Shown in pieces: positions 25,812-33,693 of a DNA stretch of 64,000 nucleotides; positions within the stretch are counted from its first letter, which is position 1; every line of letters begins with the position of its first letter. Location: assembly GCF_004365705.1 (NCBI RefSeq), contig NZ_SOBN01000001.1:3768001-3832000 (forward strand), written 5' to 3'. This stretch comes from Streptomyces sp. 846.5 (GTDB lineage: Bacteria; Actinomycetota; Actinomycetes; Streptomycetales; Streptomycetaceae). The position numbers were made by a program, and so were the translations under genes. The notes under the pieces were generated by a model that ran no database searches, was not told the DNA's origin, and worked only from the letters and a program-made list of their open reading frames with translations.

Positions 25812-26326
25812 AGCGGTACATAACCCTTCGAGCACGCAAAAAATATCAGCGGACGTCCATTTTCCTGGGCCGAACACATGCCCGTCAACGTTCAAAAGCT
25901 TGCGCCAGAACCGTGCGTGGACGTCCCTGGTGCCACTCTCACCCCAACCGGCGGGCGCAGGTGGCACAGTGGGTCCTTAAACCCCGGTGGGTGGCATCCG
26001 CCGGGTTGTCGTTCCGTCGTTCTGTCGTACTGGCTCCTGAGTGATCCCGCTCACCCTTATGTGCGTCCGCGTGGCCCTCCGGTCACCGGAAGTGACGAGA
26101 CCTGTCACGCACAGCAGTTCGTTACCCCGCAGAAACGATTCGCAGGGTTGTCCTTATGTCGTACTCACAAACACTTGCTAAATTGCCCAGCCGTGGAACC
26201 GGGACCCGGGAGCAGACAGTCCTACCTCTTGTGCCCCTCTGCCCCCAGCACAGCAGCATGCACGTTCGATGAGTAGTAAAAGTTTCGACCGGTAGCCTCC
26301 GGGCTCGCCTGACCAAGGATGTGACC
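25812..26326. other. Divergent intergenic region
   Basis: A 515-bp region between the leftward ABC ATPase and the rightward LCP gene. Base composition is less GC-biased than in the genes. An open frame at 25878-26276 has no RBS and no protein-like features. It should contain both promoters; no assignable operator was seen. Confidence 0.55.
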
Positions 26327-28075
26327 ATGAGCGACACCAGTACCGGTGGCCGGGCCGCCGCCCGCCGTGGTGGTGGAAGTCCATCCCAGGGCAGAGGCTC
26401 GGCGCCCGGAGGTCCCGGTACCGGTGGCGGCCTGCCCCCCGGCGGGCGCGCGGCGATGCGCAAGGCCTCGAAGAAGGGCCGGAAGAAGAAACCGCTCAAG
26501 ATCATAGCCATCAGCGCCGCCGGCATCATGGTCGTCGCGACCGCGGGCGGCGTCTACGCCTACCAGAAGCTCAACGGCAACATCAAGAGCGACGCGCTCT
26601 TCGCCGGGACAGCAGGCAACGCGGGCACCGAGAAGGTCGACGCCTTCGGCCGCAGCCCCATCAACATGCTGGTGATCGGCTCCGACATCCGCGCCAACGC
26701 CGCCGACTGCAATCTCGGCGGCGACTGCGCCAGCGGCACCGGCGGCGGCAACGCCGACGTCGAGATGGTGGTCCACATCTCCGCCGACCGCAGCAACGCG
26801 ACGGTGATGAGCGTCCCGCGCGACCTGATGACGGACCTGCCCGCCTGCAAGGACAGCAAGACCGGCGCCAGCACCAGCGGCGGCTTCGGCATGATCAACA
26901 GCGCCCTGCAGTACGGCCCCGGCTGCAGCGTCGCCGCCATCCACCAGCTGACCGGCATCCCGATAGACCACTTCGCCATGGTCGACTTCAGCGGCGTGGT
27001 CTCCATGTCGGACGCGGTGGGCGGTGTGAAGGTCTGCGTCAGCAACAACGTCTACGACCCACAGTCGCACCTCAAGCTGTCGAAGGGCACGCACACCCTC
27101 AAGGGCGTGGCCGCGCTGGAGTTCGTCCGCACCCGGCACGGCTTCGGGAACGGCGGTGACATCGGACGCACCGCGGCGCAGCACATCTTCCTGACCGCGA
27201 TGATCAACCAGATGAAGGGCGCCGGCACCCTCACCAGCCCGACCAAGCTGTGGGACCTGGCCAACGCCGCCACCAAGGCCCTCACCGTGGACACCTCCCT
27301 CGACAGCATCCCCAAGCTGGTGGGCCTGGCCGAGGACCTGAACAAGGTCCCCACCGACCGCATCACCTTCACCACCATGCAGACCGGGGCCGACCCGGCC
27401 AACATCAACCGCCTGGTGATCGGCACCGGTGCGCAGACCCTGTTCTCCACCATCGCCAACGACCAGTCGCTGACCACCGCGAGCGGAGCCAAGTCCAGCG
27501 CCGCCGCGGCCACCGCGAAGGCCGCGCCCTCGTCGGCCGCCGCGAGCACGTCCACGGCCGCCGCCCCCGCCTCGACCAAGTCGGCGCTGGCGCCGGGGAA
27601 CATCGCGGTGCACGTGGCCAACGGCACCACCACCCTCACCGGTCGGGCCGCCGCCGTCCTGAAGGCGCTGACCGATGACGGCTACGCCTCCAACAGCAAC
27701 ATCGAGAGCCCGGCGTCCACCAACGTCAAGACCACCACGCTCACCTACGGCCCCGGCCGCGAGGCGGACGCCCAGGAGGTCGCCAACAGTCTCGGCCTGC
27801 CCAGCAGCGCGCTCAAGCAGGGCACCGCGAGCGGCATACACCTCCTCATCGGCACCGACTGGCCGACCGGCAACACCTACCCCGGCGGCAAGTCCTCCGC
27901 CGCGCCGGTCAACACCAAGGTCGCGCTCAACAACGCCAACGTCCAGACCGGCAACCAGACCGGCTCCTGCGCCCAGGTCGGCACCCAGGACACGGTCAGC
28001 CTCCCCGGCTACGGCGGGATGACCCCGATACGGGCCTACACGCTCAGCCCGAAGGTCCCGGACTCCGCGCCGTGA
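26327..28075 (+). CDS. LytR-CpsA-Psr (LCP) family glycopolymer ligase
   Basis: A 582-residue membrane-anchored protein. A basic Gly/Pro/Arg-rich cytoplasmic N-terminus precedes one membrane helix (IIAISAAGIMVVATAGGVYA, ~62-81). The LCP domain follows: NMLVIGSDIR, VMSVPRDLMTDLP (Arg/Asp catalytic pair) and EFVRTRHGFGNGGDIGR with the conserved arginines. After a Ser/Ala linker, a LytR_C domain begins near IAVHVANGTTT. LCP enzymes attach polyprenyl-linked glycopolymers to peptidoglycan. ATG 26327 follows AAGGA at good spacing; GTG 26321 is an alternative. It is monocistronic, with a strong terminator 20 bp after the stop. Confidence 0.93.
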   Translation: MSDTSTGGRAAARRGGGSPSQGRGSAPGGPGTGGGLPPGGRAAMRKASKKGRKKKPLKIIAISAAGIMVVATAGGVYAYQKLNGNIKSDALFAGTAGNAGTEKVDAFGRSPINMLVIGSDIRANAADCNLGGDCASGTGGGNADVEMVVHISADRSNATVMSVPRDLMTDLPACKDSKTGASTSGGFGMINSALQYGPGCSVAAIHQLTGIPIDHFAMVDFSGVVSMSDAVGGVKVCVSNNVYDPQSHLKLSKGTHTLKGVAALEFVRTRHGFGNGGDIGRTAAQHIFLTAMINQMKGAGTLTSPTKLWDLANAATKALTVDTSLDSIPKLVGLAEDLNKVPTDRITFTTMQTGADPANINRLVIGTGAQTLFSTIANDQSLTTASGAKSSAAAATAKAAPSSAAASTSTAAAPASTKSALAPGNIAVHVANGTTTLTGRAAAVLKALTDDGYASNSNIESPASTNVKTTTLTYGPGREADAQEVANSLGLPSSALKQGTASGIHLLIGTDWPTGNTYPGGKSSAAPVNTKVALNNANVQTGNQTGSCAQVGTQDTVSLPGYGGMTPIRAYTLSPKVPDSAP

Positions 28076-28094
28076 CGTGACCTGCGTGAGCGTA

Positions 28095-28139
28095 CGACGG
28101 CGGAGGGCCGGCCCGAATCGGGCCGGCCCTCCGCCGTCG
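28095..28139. terminator. Bidirectional terminator hairpin
   Basis: Exact 20-bp arms with a GAATC loop lie between the LCP stop (28075) and the stop of the leftward Clp-N gene (28149). Confidence 0.9.
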
Positions 28140-28148
28140 AACCGGCGA

Positions 28149-28718
28149 TCAGACGGTGCCTAGGGTCCGCTCGGTCTCCCGCTCGACCTCGGCCAGGTCC
28201 AGGCCGTGGTCCCGGAGCACCCGCACCGCCAGCCCGCCGCCCTCGCGCAGCACACCCAGCAGCAGGTGCCCGGAGCCGATGCTCCGGTCCCCCCGTCCCT
28301 GCGCGGCACGCACGGCCAACTCCAGGACCTTCCTGGCACGGTCGGTGAACACGCCGCGCCCCAGCGTCCTCGTCCGCCCCCGGCCCGCGGCCGAGGTTGC
28401 GCTTGCGCCGGAGAGCGCGCCGGCCCCGAACGCGGCCTCGACACGTGCGGTCACCGCGTCGAGGTCGATGCCGATGGCCTCCAGCGCCGCACCGTCGATC
28501 GTCGCGCCGGACTCCCCCAACAGCCGCTGCACCGCCGCCCGGGCCGTGTCCAGATCGAGGCCGTGCCGCACCAGCAGGGCGGCGGCGGGCTCCGCCGGCT
28601 GGCGGAGCAGCGCGAGCAGCAGGTGCTCGGTGCCCACGTAGCCGTGGTGCAGCGCCCGCATCTCCAGCTGCGACTCGTTGACCACCCGACGCGCGGGCTC
28701 GGTGAATCGTTCGAGCAT
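28149..28718 (-). CDS. Clp N-terminal domain protein (stand-alone ClpN)
   Basis: A 189-residue protein composed of two Clp N repeats: MLERFTEPARRVVNESQLEM with GYVGTEHLLLALLRQ, and FTDRARKVLELAVRAAQGRG with IGSGHLLLGVLREGGG. It has no AAA+ domain, so it may act as a ClpC adaptor, decoy or substrate receptor (inference). It begins 2 bp after the stop of a small HTH gene on the same strand and so is operonic with it and controlled by the twin palindromes at 28963-29007. Confidence 0.9.
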   Translation of the reverse strand: MLERFTEPARRVVNESQLEMRALHHGYVGTEHLLLALLRQPAEPAAALLVRHGLDLDTARAAVQRLLGESGATIDGAALEAIGIDLDAVTARVEAAFGAGALSGASATSAAGRGRTRTLGRGVFTDRARKVLELAVRAAQGRGDRSIGSGHLLLGVLREGGGLAVRVLRDHGLDLAEVERETERTLGTV

Positions 28719-28720
28719 GG

Positions 28721-28960
28721 CTACTCGTCACCTCTTCCAAAGATCCCCGGCCCGCGCCGGGCGTACTTCTTGTGCACGGCCTGCCTGCTGACGCCGAGAC
28801 AGGAGGCGATGTCCTGCCACGACCAGCCCTGCGCCCGTGCGTTGCCGACCTGCAGATCCTCAAGCCGCTCCGCGAGGTCGCGCAGGGCGCGAACCGCCCT
28901 GAGCCCCACCGCGGGGTCGCGGCTGCCCGCGTCGTCCGCGAGCTGTCTGGTCTCACTCAT
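28721..28960 (-). CDS. Small HTH protein, partner of ClpN
   Basis: A 79-residue protein with a C-terminal helix-turn-helix: GWSWQDIASCLGVSRQAVHKKY (sigma-70 region-4-like; about residues 44-65). The N-terminal half is helical. ATG 28960 is immediately downstream of a good -10 element, so the transcript is probably leaderless; an upstream ATG at 29008 would run through the operators and is rejected. It is transcribed with the ClpN gene and probably autoregulates, since its promoter carries two related palindromes. Confidence 0.85.
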   Translation of the reverse strand: MSETRQLADDAGSRDPAVGLRAVRALRDLAERLEDLQVGNARAQGWSWQDIASCLGVSRQAVHKKYARRGPGIFGRGDE

Positions 28961-28962
28961 GC

Positions 28963-29007
28963 TGTCAATGTACGTTGACACGGGCGAAACGTCAACCATA
29001 GTTGACA
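28963..29007 (-). promoter_or_regulatory. Promoter with two palindromic operators (HTH-clpN operon)
   Basis: On the minus strand TTGACG and TACATT are separated by 17 bp, and the ATG follows 6 bp after the -10. Two related 18-bp imperfect palindromes overlap these hexamers: TGTCAATGTACGTTGACA (28963-28980) over the -10, and CGTCAACCATAGTTGACA (28990-29007) over the -35. Their centres are 27 bp apart. Confidence 0.75.
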
Positions 29008-29014
29008 CGCGACG

Positions 29015-29668
29015 TCAGTCCCCCAGCGCCAGCCTCAACCCGAACCCGACCACGACGACCCCGGCGATCCGGTCCATCACCCGCCGCGCGACCGGCCGCC
29101 GCAGCCAGCTCCGCAGCACCCCGGCGAAGGCCACCAACGCCGTCGACCAGATCAGCCCCTCCGTCACATGCACACAGGTCAGCAAGATCCCCATGGCCAA
29201 GTGCGGCGCCCCGGCCGGAATGAACTGCGGCAGCACCGCGACATAGAACACGCCCACCTTGGGGTTGAGCAGATTCGTCAACGCCCCCCGCCGCAGGCCC
29301 AGCAGCAACCCACCGCCGCCGGCAGTGGCTGCCGCTGCGTCATCCGCATCCGCCGCGTCGGCGTCCCCGCCCTGCCGACGCAGCGTCCCCCACAGCATTC
29401 GCCCGCCCATCCACAGCAGGTACCCGGCCCCCGCCACCCGCAGCACCTCGTACGCCGTGTGCGACGCCGTCAGCAGTGCGCTCACCCCGAGCGAACTCAA
29501 CGTCCCCCAGGCCAACGTCCCCGCCTGTATCCCCAGCACGACGCCCCACGCCTCACGCCGACTCCGCAGAGCGGCCGTCCGCAGGATCAGCGCCGTATCG
29601 AGCCCAGGAGTCAGCGTCAGCAGACCGACGACCAGGGCGAATGACCAGAGTGCCGTAAGGGTGTCCAT
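29015..29668 (-). CDS. LysE-family amino-acid/metabolite exporter
   Basis: A 217-residue membrane protein of the LysE/RhtB family. The motifs LLTLTPGLDTALILR (near residue 16) and GALTNLLNPKVGVFY (near 130) are diagnostic, and about six helices are visible. A short Asp/Ala-rich loop (~105-120) replaces the usual cytoplasmic linker. The substrate is unknown. Its stop lies only 8 bp before the operator region of the HTH-clpN operon on the same strand. Confidence 0.9.
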   Translation of the reverse strand: MDTLTALWSFALVVGLLTLTPGLDTALILRTAALRSRREAWGVVLGIQAGTLAWGTLSSLGVSALLTASHTAYEVLRVAGAGYLLWMGGRMLWGTLRRQGGDADAADADDAAAATAGGGGLLLGLRRGALTNLLNPKVGVFYVAVLPQFIPAGAPHLAMGILLTCVHVTEGLIWSTALVAFAGVLRSWLRRPVARRVMDRIAGVVVVGFGLRLALGD

Positions 29669-30040
29669 GCCCGCTCAGCCTACGTCCCGCCCTCCCGGCC
29701 CCGGGCGCGAGGGGAGGCGGGACGACGCCGTCGGCTCCGGGGGTCCGTCTCGCGACCGAGCCCCCGTCCGGCAGCCGTCTCCGACGTGCGCGTTCGCTCC
29801 CGCTGACCCATCGTCACCTCCCCGGGGGCACGCCGCTCCTTGCGTGGCTGGGATGGCTCGCTCCGCTCGCTGGCCATCTACGAGGAGCAGGGCGGTTGGC
29901 GGGGCGTGCGTTGCCGGGTGCGAGCCCGGGAGACGGTGGCCAACTCGCCCCACTTGCAATGCCGTTGCACGTGTGGGCGGTCGAATCCCCCGGACCCGAC
30001 CGCCCACACTCCCCCCGGCCGACGACGTGACGGCGGACCG
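29669..30040. other. Intergenic region upstream of LysE gene
   Basis: A 372-bp gap between the lysE-like start and the rskA stop. It contains the rskA terminator at 29971-30009. The rest shows no protein-like frame and no clear promoter. A GGTCGAATC string that resembles a tRNA T-loop is part of that terminator, not a tRNA. Confidence 0.55.
29971..30009 (-). terminator. Terminator of the sigK-rskA operon
   Basis: GTGTGGGCGGTCG, a 13-nt loop and the exact complement lie 32 bp past the rskA stop. Confidence 0.8.
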
Positions 30041-30808
30041 TCAGGTCGTCGGCAGTCCCACCAGCACCACCGGCGTGCTCGTGGGCTGCGGCGACCCGCC
30101 CGCAGGCTCCACGGTCACCCCCACCCCCGCGGCACCGCTCGGCGTCCCGGTCAGCATCGTCGCGCCGTCCACGGCCCGGGCCGGCAGCAGCCCGGCCGGG
30201 ACCATGTGCCCGCCCTTGCTGTACCAGAGCTCGTACACCTTGCCGGACGGCAGCTCGGTCAGTCCCTGGTACACGAACGCGGCCTGCTGCAGCGTCAGCG
30301 AGCTGACGATCGTGCTGCTGCCGCCGCCCTTCACCACCGCGCTGTGGAAGCGGGCGTCGGGCGCCGCCAGCAGCGCGCTCAACGCCGCCGCCTGCGCCTG
30401 CATCTGCTCGGTGGCCCGGTGCTGCTTCTGCTCCTGCTGCTGTTCATTGATCGCGATCCCGCCCGCGACCAGCGCCAGCACCAGGCAGGCGGCCACCGCC
30501 AGCTGCGGCAGTCGCCGCTGGATCCGCCACCAGCGCAGCGGCCCGACGGATGCGCCGCTCCTGTTCCTGACCAGCGGCGGAAGCTGCCGCACCTCCGGCA
30601 GTGCCGCCATCACCCTGGCCCGGAAGTCCTCCGACGGCGTCACGGCCGTGGCGAGCGCCAACCGTGCCGCCGTCTCCCGGAGTTCGCGCACCTCCTGGTC
30701 GCAGGCCTCGCACGCGGCCAGATGGCGGGAGAACTCCTCCGACTCGCGGTCGGAGAGCGCGTGCAGGGCGAAGGCGCCGGTCAGTGTGTGCAGGTCGGCG
30801 CTGCTCAC
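30041..30808 (-). CDS. rskA: Anti-sigma factor, RskA/zinc-finger type
   Basis: A 255-residue membrane anti-sigma factor. The N-terminal anti-sigma domain has RHLAACEACDQE (HxxxCxxC) around residues 28-39. One membrane helix (LAVAACLVLALVAGGIAI, ~105-122) leads to an extracytoplasmic RskA_C domain (VYELWYSKGGHMVPAG). It would bind SigK at the membrane and release it after regulated proteolysis. It overlaps sigK by 4 bp, showing translational coupling. Confidence 0.9.
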   Translation of the reverse strand: MSSADLHTLTGAFALHALSDRESEEFSRHLAACEACDQEVRELRETAARLALATAVTPSEDFRARVMAALPEVRQLPPLVRNRSGASVGPLRWWRIQRRLPQLAVAACLVLALVAGGIAINEQQQEQKQHRATEQMQAQAAALSALLAAPDARFHSAVVKGGGSSTIVSSLTLQQAAFVYQGLTELPSGKVYELWYSKGGHMVPAGLLPARAVDGATMLTGTPSGAAGVGVTVEPAGGSPQPTSTPVVLVGLPTT

Positions 30809-31392
30809 GCGGTCACCCCCAGGCAGTCGCGGAGCCGGATGAGTCCGTCCCGGAGCCGGGTCTTGACGGTCCCCAGAGCGGCGCCGAGCAGATCGGCGGT
30901 CTCCTGGTAGGTGCAGCCGCGGTAGTAGGCGAGCGTCACGGACTCCCGTTGCAGTTCCGTGAGCGAACCGAGGCAGCGCCGTACCTGCTCACGTTCCAGC
31001 CGCCGTTCGACCTGCTCGCTGACCTCGTCGAAGGCCGGGGTGTGGTCGCGGGCGGCCGCGCGCTGCTCCCGTTCGCTGGACGCCTGGGACGAGCGCACCC
31101 GGTCCACCGCGCGGCGGTGGGCCAGGGTCATGATCCAGGCCATCGCGCTCCCCCGGGCGGGATCGAAGCGGGCGGCGCAGCGCCACACTTCTATCAGCAC
31201 CTCCTGGGCCACCTCCTCCGACTGCGCCGGATCCCGCAGCAGTCGGCGCACCAGGCCGAGCACGGGCCCGGCGACGGCCGAGTAGACGGTCTCAAAGGCC
31301 TGTTGGTCGCCCCTGGAGACACGGTCGAGCAGCGTCTCCAGGGAGCCTGGGCCGGGAGCCGCGGGCTCGTCGCCGCGTACTGCCACATGCAT
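30805..31392 (-). CDS. sigK: ECF sigma factor, SigK type
   Basis: A 195-residue ECF sigma factor. Region 2 includes EEVAQEVLIEVWRCAARFDP and ends WIMTLAHRRAVDRVR; region 4 has LTELQRESVTLAYYRGCTYQ, then ADLLGAALGTVKTRLR. The neighbouring rskA gene and the upstream molybdopterin-oxidoreductase gene match the SigK group of actinobacteria, in which redox-sensitive cysteines of SigK respond to disulfide stress. ATG 31392 begins 25 bp after the stop of the small membrane protein gene. Confidence 0.9.
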   Translation of the reverse strand: MHVAVRGDEPAAPGPGSLETLLDRVSRGDQQAFETVYSAVAGPVLGLVRRLLRDPAQSEEVAQEVLIEVWRCAARFDPARGSAMAWIMTLAHRRAVDRVRSSQASSEREQRAAARDHTPAFDEVSEQVERRLEREQVRRCLGSLTELQRESVTLAYYRGCTYQETADLLGAALGTVKTRLRDGLIRLRDCLGVTA

Positions 31393-31416
31393 CGGTACCT
31401 CCGGTGGGGTCAGCGG

Positions 31417-31962
31417 TCACCCTTGGGTTCGTCGCCGCCGCGCGAACGGATTGGTCCGTTCGCGCGGCATTTCGGATGATGTTCTGGATGCCGTCGATGA
31501 TCCCGACATTCGCGCCCGCCGTCCGGACATTGCCGCAGACGACCTACCGCCGCGCCACCACAGCACCGCGGCGGACACCGCCGTCCCCACGGCCACCGCG
31601 GCAAGCAGCAGGAGCCAGTTCCGCAGGTACGGCAGCGGCAGCAGCGTGGCGTTCCCGTTGTGGTCGCCCTCGCGGAGCACGGCGGGCAGCCCCACCGCGG
31701 TGAGGGCGGCCGCCGTCATCAGCCCTGCTGTGAGGGCGCCCCGCACCCGGGCCGGTGCCGCCCTGCCGAGGAGCAGTCCGGCCGTCAGCACAAGCGGCAT
31801 CCACACCCCGTCGTGCAGCACGATTCCCCTGGCACCCCAGAGCAGCACCTCCAGCCGGTGCCCGGTGAGATAGGGCTCGTCCAGCAGGCCCTGGATCCCG
31901 AACACCAGCAGGGAGACCCCCGCGACCACCAGCGCCAGCCGCACCCGCGAAGTCCGGTTCAT
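31417..31962 (-). CDS. Small polytopic membrane protein of the sigK operon
   Basis: A 181-residue membrane protein with four hydrophobic segments: LALVVAGVSLLVFGIQGLL, VWMPLVLTAGLLLG, AALTAVGLPAV and LLLLAAVAVGTAVSAAVLWW. A basic C-terminal tail follows. I do not recognise a family. ATG 31962 overlaps the stop of the oxidoreductase gene by 4 bp (ATGA), so the two are translationally coupled, and it may be a membrane partner of that enzyme (inference). Confidence 0.8.
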   Translation of the reverse strand: MNRTSRVRLALVVAGVSLLVFGIQGLLDEPYLTGHRLEVLLWGARGIVLHDGVWMPLVLTAGLLLGRAAPARVRGALTAGLMTAAALTAVGLPAVLREGDHNGNATLLPLPYLRNWLLLLAAVAVGTAVSAAVLWWRGGRSSAAMSGRRARMSGSSTASRTSSEMPRERTNPFARRRRTQG

Positions 31963-33164
31963 CCGACGACCTCCAGCCGGGACACCCACTTGGTCTGCAG
32001 CACCCCCGGCCGGTTCGGCGCGATGATCCGCGCCGGGAACCCGTGGTCGGGCGCCAGCACCTGGCCGTTGACCCGGAGGGCGAGCAGGGTCAGCGGGTCC
32101 CGGGCGTAGGACGCCTCCATCTCGGTCGTCGCATATCCGCCATAGCGCTCCAGCGAGACCACCCGCAGCCGCGCCCCGGCCTGCGCGCCGGCCCGTTCCA
32201 GCAGGTCACGCACCCGCACGCCGGTCCAGTGCGCCGATGCGCTCCAACCCTCGACGCAGGAGATCAGCAGTACCGCCGTGTACTGCGGCAGGGCGTTCAG
32301 CTCGGCGAGCGTGAGGGTGTACCGGGTCGGGCCGACGACGGTGAGCCGCCAGTCGGCCACCGCGACATCGGCGGTCCCGGCGGCGGCCGCGGTCCGGTTC
32401 ACAGGCAGGCCCTGCGGGCCGATGTCGGGGCGGCGGGGCGCCAGCAGGTCCAGCCGCCGCAACCAGGGCACCGTCTGGCCCGCCGTGACAGTGCTGACGG
32501 TCACCACCGACAGTGCCACCCCGGTCAGGAACGCCCGCCGTCCGGGTACCCGGACCGCCCTGGCCCTGCTCCAGTTCGCGCTGATCTCCGGGTACTTGGC
32601 GGCGATGTGGAGCAGCAGGCCGCCCACGGCGATCCAGGCCAGCCAGAAGTGCGTCTGCCGGAACGGGAACGGCCAGGGGTACCACTGCAGGGTGTTCAGC
32701 AGCCCGGTGAAGACCTCCAGCAGCGCCGCTCCGAGCAGCAGGACGATGCCCAGCCGCTCCAGTGCGTGCAGCACACTGCGCACCGGCGGCCAGGCGAAGA
32801 GCTGGGGATACACCGTCCACAGTTTCGCGCCGAGCAGCGGGATCGCCGCGATGCCGCTGATGACATGCAGTCCCTGGGTGATCCGGTAGCCGTTCACCGG
32901 TCGGCTGGGCAGGTGGTCGCGCAGCCATCCGGGCGGATCCTGCAACCCATGGCTGATCAGACCGGTGAGGAAGCAGACCACGAAAGCGGCGCCGAGCCAC
33001 CGTCCGATCACCACGGCGGTGCGCGGCTCGTGCAGCCGCGAACGGAACGAGGACTGCAGCGCCGCCGGGCGCAGCCCGGGCGGAACCTTGGCGAGAACGG
33101 ATCTTGGGAAACTCTGTCTGGGCACCCCTCCATCAGACCTCCACAGATCACCGAATACCGCCAA
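31959..33164 (-). CDS. Molybdopterin-dependent (sulfite-oxidase/MsrP-like) oxidoreductase with cytochrome-b-like membrane domain
   Basis: A 401-residue fusion. Residues ~50-230 contain four or five membrane helices with histidines (for example ITQGLHVISG and TGLLNTLQWYPWPFPFRQTH) resembling a cytochrome b561/DMSO-reductase membrane unit. Residues ~255-400 form a sulfite-oxidase/MsrP-type Mo-pterin domain with LLISCVEGWSASAHWTGVRV (Cys ligand), LERYGGYATTEME and FPARIIAPNRPGVLQTKWV. It would pass electrons from the membrane to an extracytoplasmic substrate. The TTG at 33164 lacks a strong RBS and the start is uncertain. It heads the operon with the small membrane protein, sigK and rskA. Confidence 0.85.
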   Translation of the reverse strand: MAVFGDLWRSDGGVPRQSFPRSVLAKVPPGLRPAALQSSFRSRLHEPRTAVVIGRWLGAAFVVCFLTGLISHGLQDPPGWLRDHLPSRPVNGYRITQGLHVISGIAAIPLLGAKLWTVYPQLFAWPPVRSVLHALERLGIVLLLGAALLEVFTGLLNTLQWYPWPFPFRQTHFWLAWIAVGGLLLHIAAKYPEISANWSRARAVRVPGRRAFLTGVALSVVTVSTVTAGQTVPWLRRLDLLAPRRPDIGPQGLPVNRTAAAAGTADVAVADWRLTVVGPTRYTLTLAELNALPQYTAVLLISCVEGWSASAHWTGVRVRDLLERAGAQAGARLRVVSLERYGGYATTEMEASYARDPLTLLALRVNGQVLAPDHGFPARIIAPNRPGVLQTKWVSRLEVVG

Positions 33165-33227
33165 TGACCTGCTTACGGAAGTCCTACGGAGCCGCCCGGC
33201 CGCCGGAATCCCCGCCCCTCCGCCGGC

Positions 33228-33554
33228 TCAGTTCGCGACCCCGAGGACCCGTCCGAGCCCGGTCGCCGTGATCAGTCGCTCCAGCCGCGCCCCCACCCGT
33301 ACCAGCCGCAGCGTCACGCCCTTCTCCGCCGCCCGGTTCCTGGCGTTGAGCAGCGCGCTCAGCCCGCTGCTGTCGCAGAACGCGACCAGGGCGACGTCCA
33401 GTTCGATGGACCGCACCCCCGGATCCGCCAGCACCTGCCGTACCACCGGTGCGAGCAGCGGGGCGACGGCCAGATCCAGATCGCCCTCCAGCAGAATCTC
33501 CACGATGGGGCCCCCGTCCAGGACCACCACGGCGGTGCTCGGTCCAGCGCCCAT
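33228..33554 (-). CDS. STAS-domain anti-sigma factor antagonist
   Basis: A 108-residue single STAS domain. The phosphorylatable site region is VAFCDSSGLSALLNARN, with the conserved serine pair, and the first strand is VEILLEGDLDLAVAP. Such proteins (SpoIIAA/RsbV type) sequester anti-sigma kinases. ATG 33554 is preceded by GGGAGAG; ATG 33584 would add ten residues. It is monocistronic, with no kinase or sigma partner adjacent. Confidence 0.88.
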   Translation of the reverse strand: MGAGPSTAVVVLDGGPIVEILLEGDLDLAVAPLLAPVVRQVLADPGVRSIELDVALVAFCDSSGLSALLNARNRAAEKGVTLRLVRVGARLERLITATGLGRVLGVAN

Positions 33555-33693
33555 GGTTGCCAGCTCTCCCTGTGTCACCCACATGCCGGGCCATCAAGGT
33601 AGTTGAAGACCAGACCAGTTGGGCACATCTTCTCCATAATTCACAGGCGGCAGTCGAGGCGACTCCCGTAGGGAGACCACCGCAACTCGGACC

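Noticed and set aside
25878..26276. Open frame between the ABC ATPase and the LCP gene
   Set aside because: No RBS, composition unlike coding regions, and it would cover both divergent promoters.
26222..27841. Minus-strand frame opposite the LCP gene
   Set aside because: The LCP gene is unmistakable and this frame is its complement.
29860..30000. tRNA-like sequence with a T-loop-like GGTCGAATCC
   Set aside because: The string is one arm and loop of a perfect terminator hairpin; no cloverleaf can be drawn.
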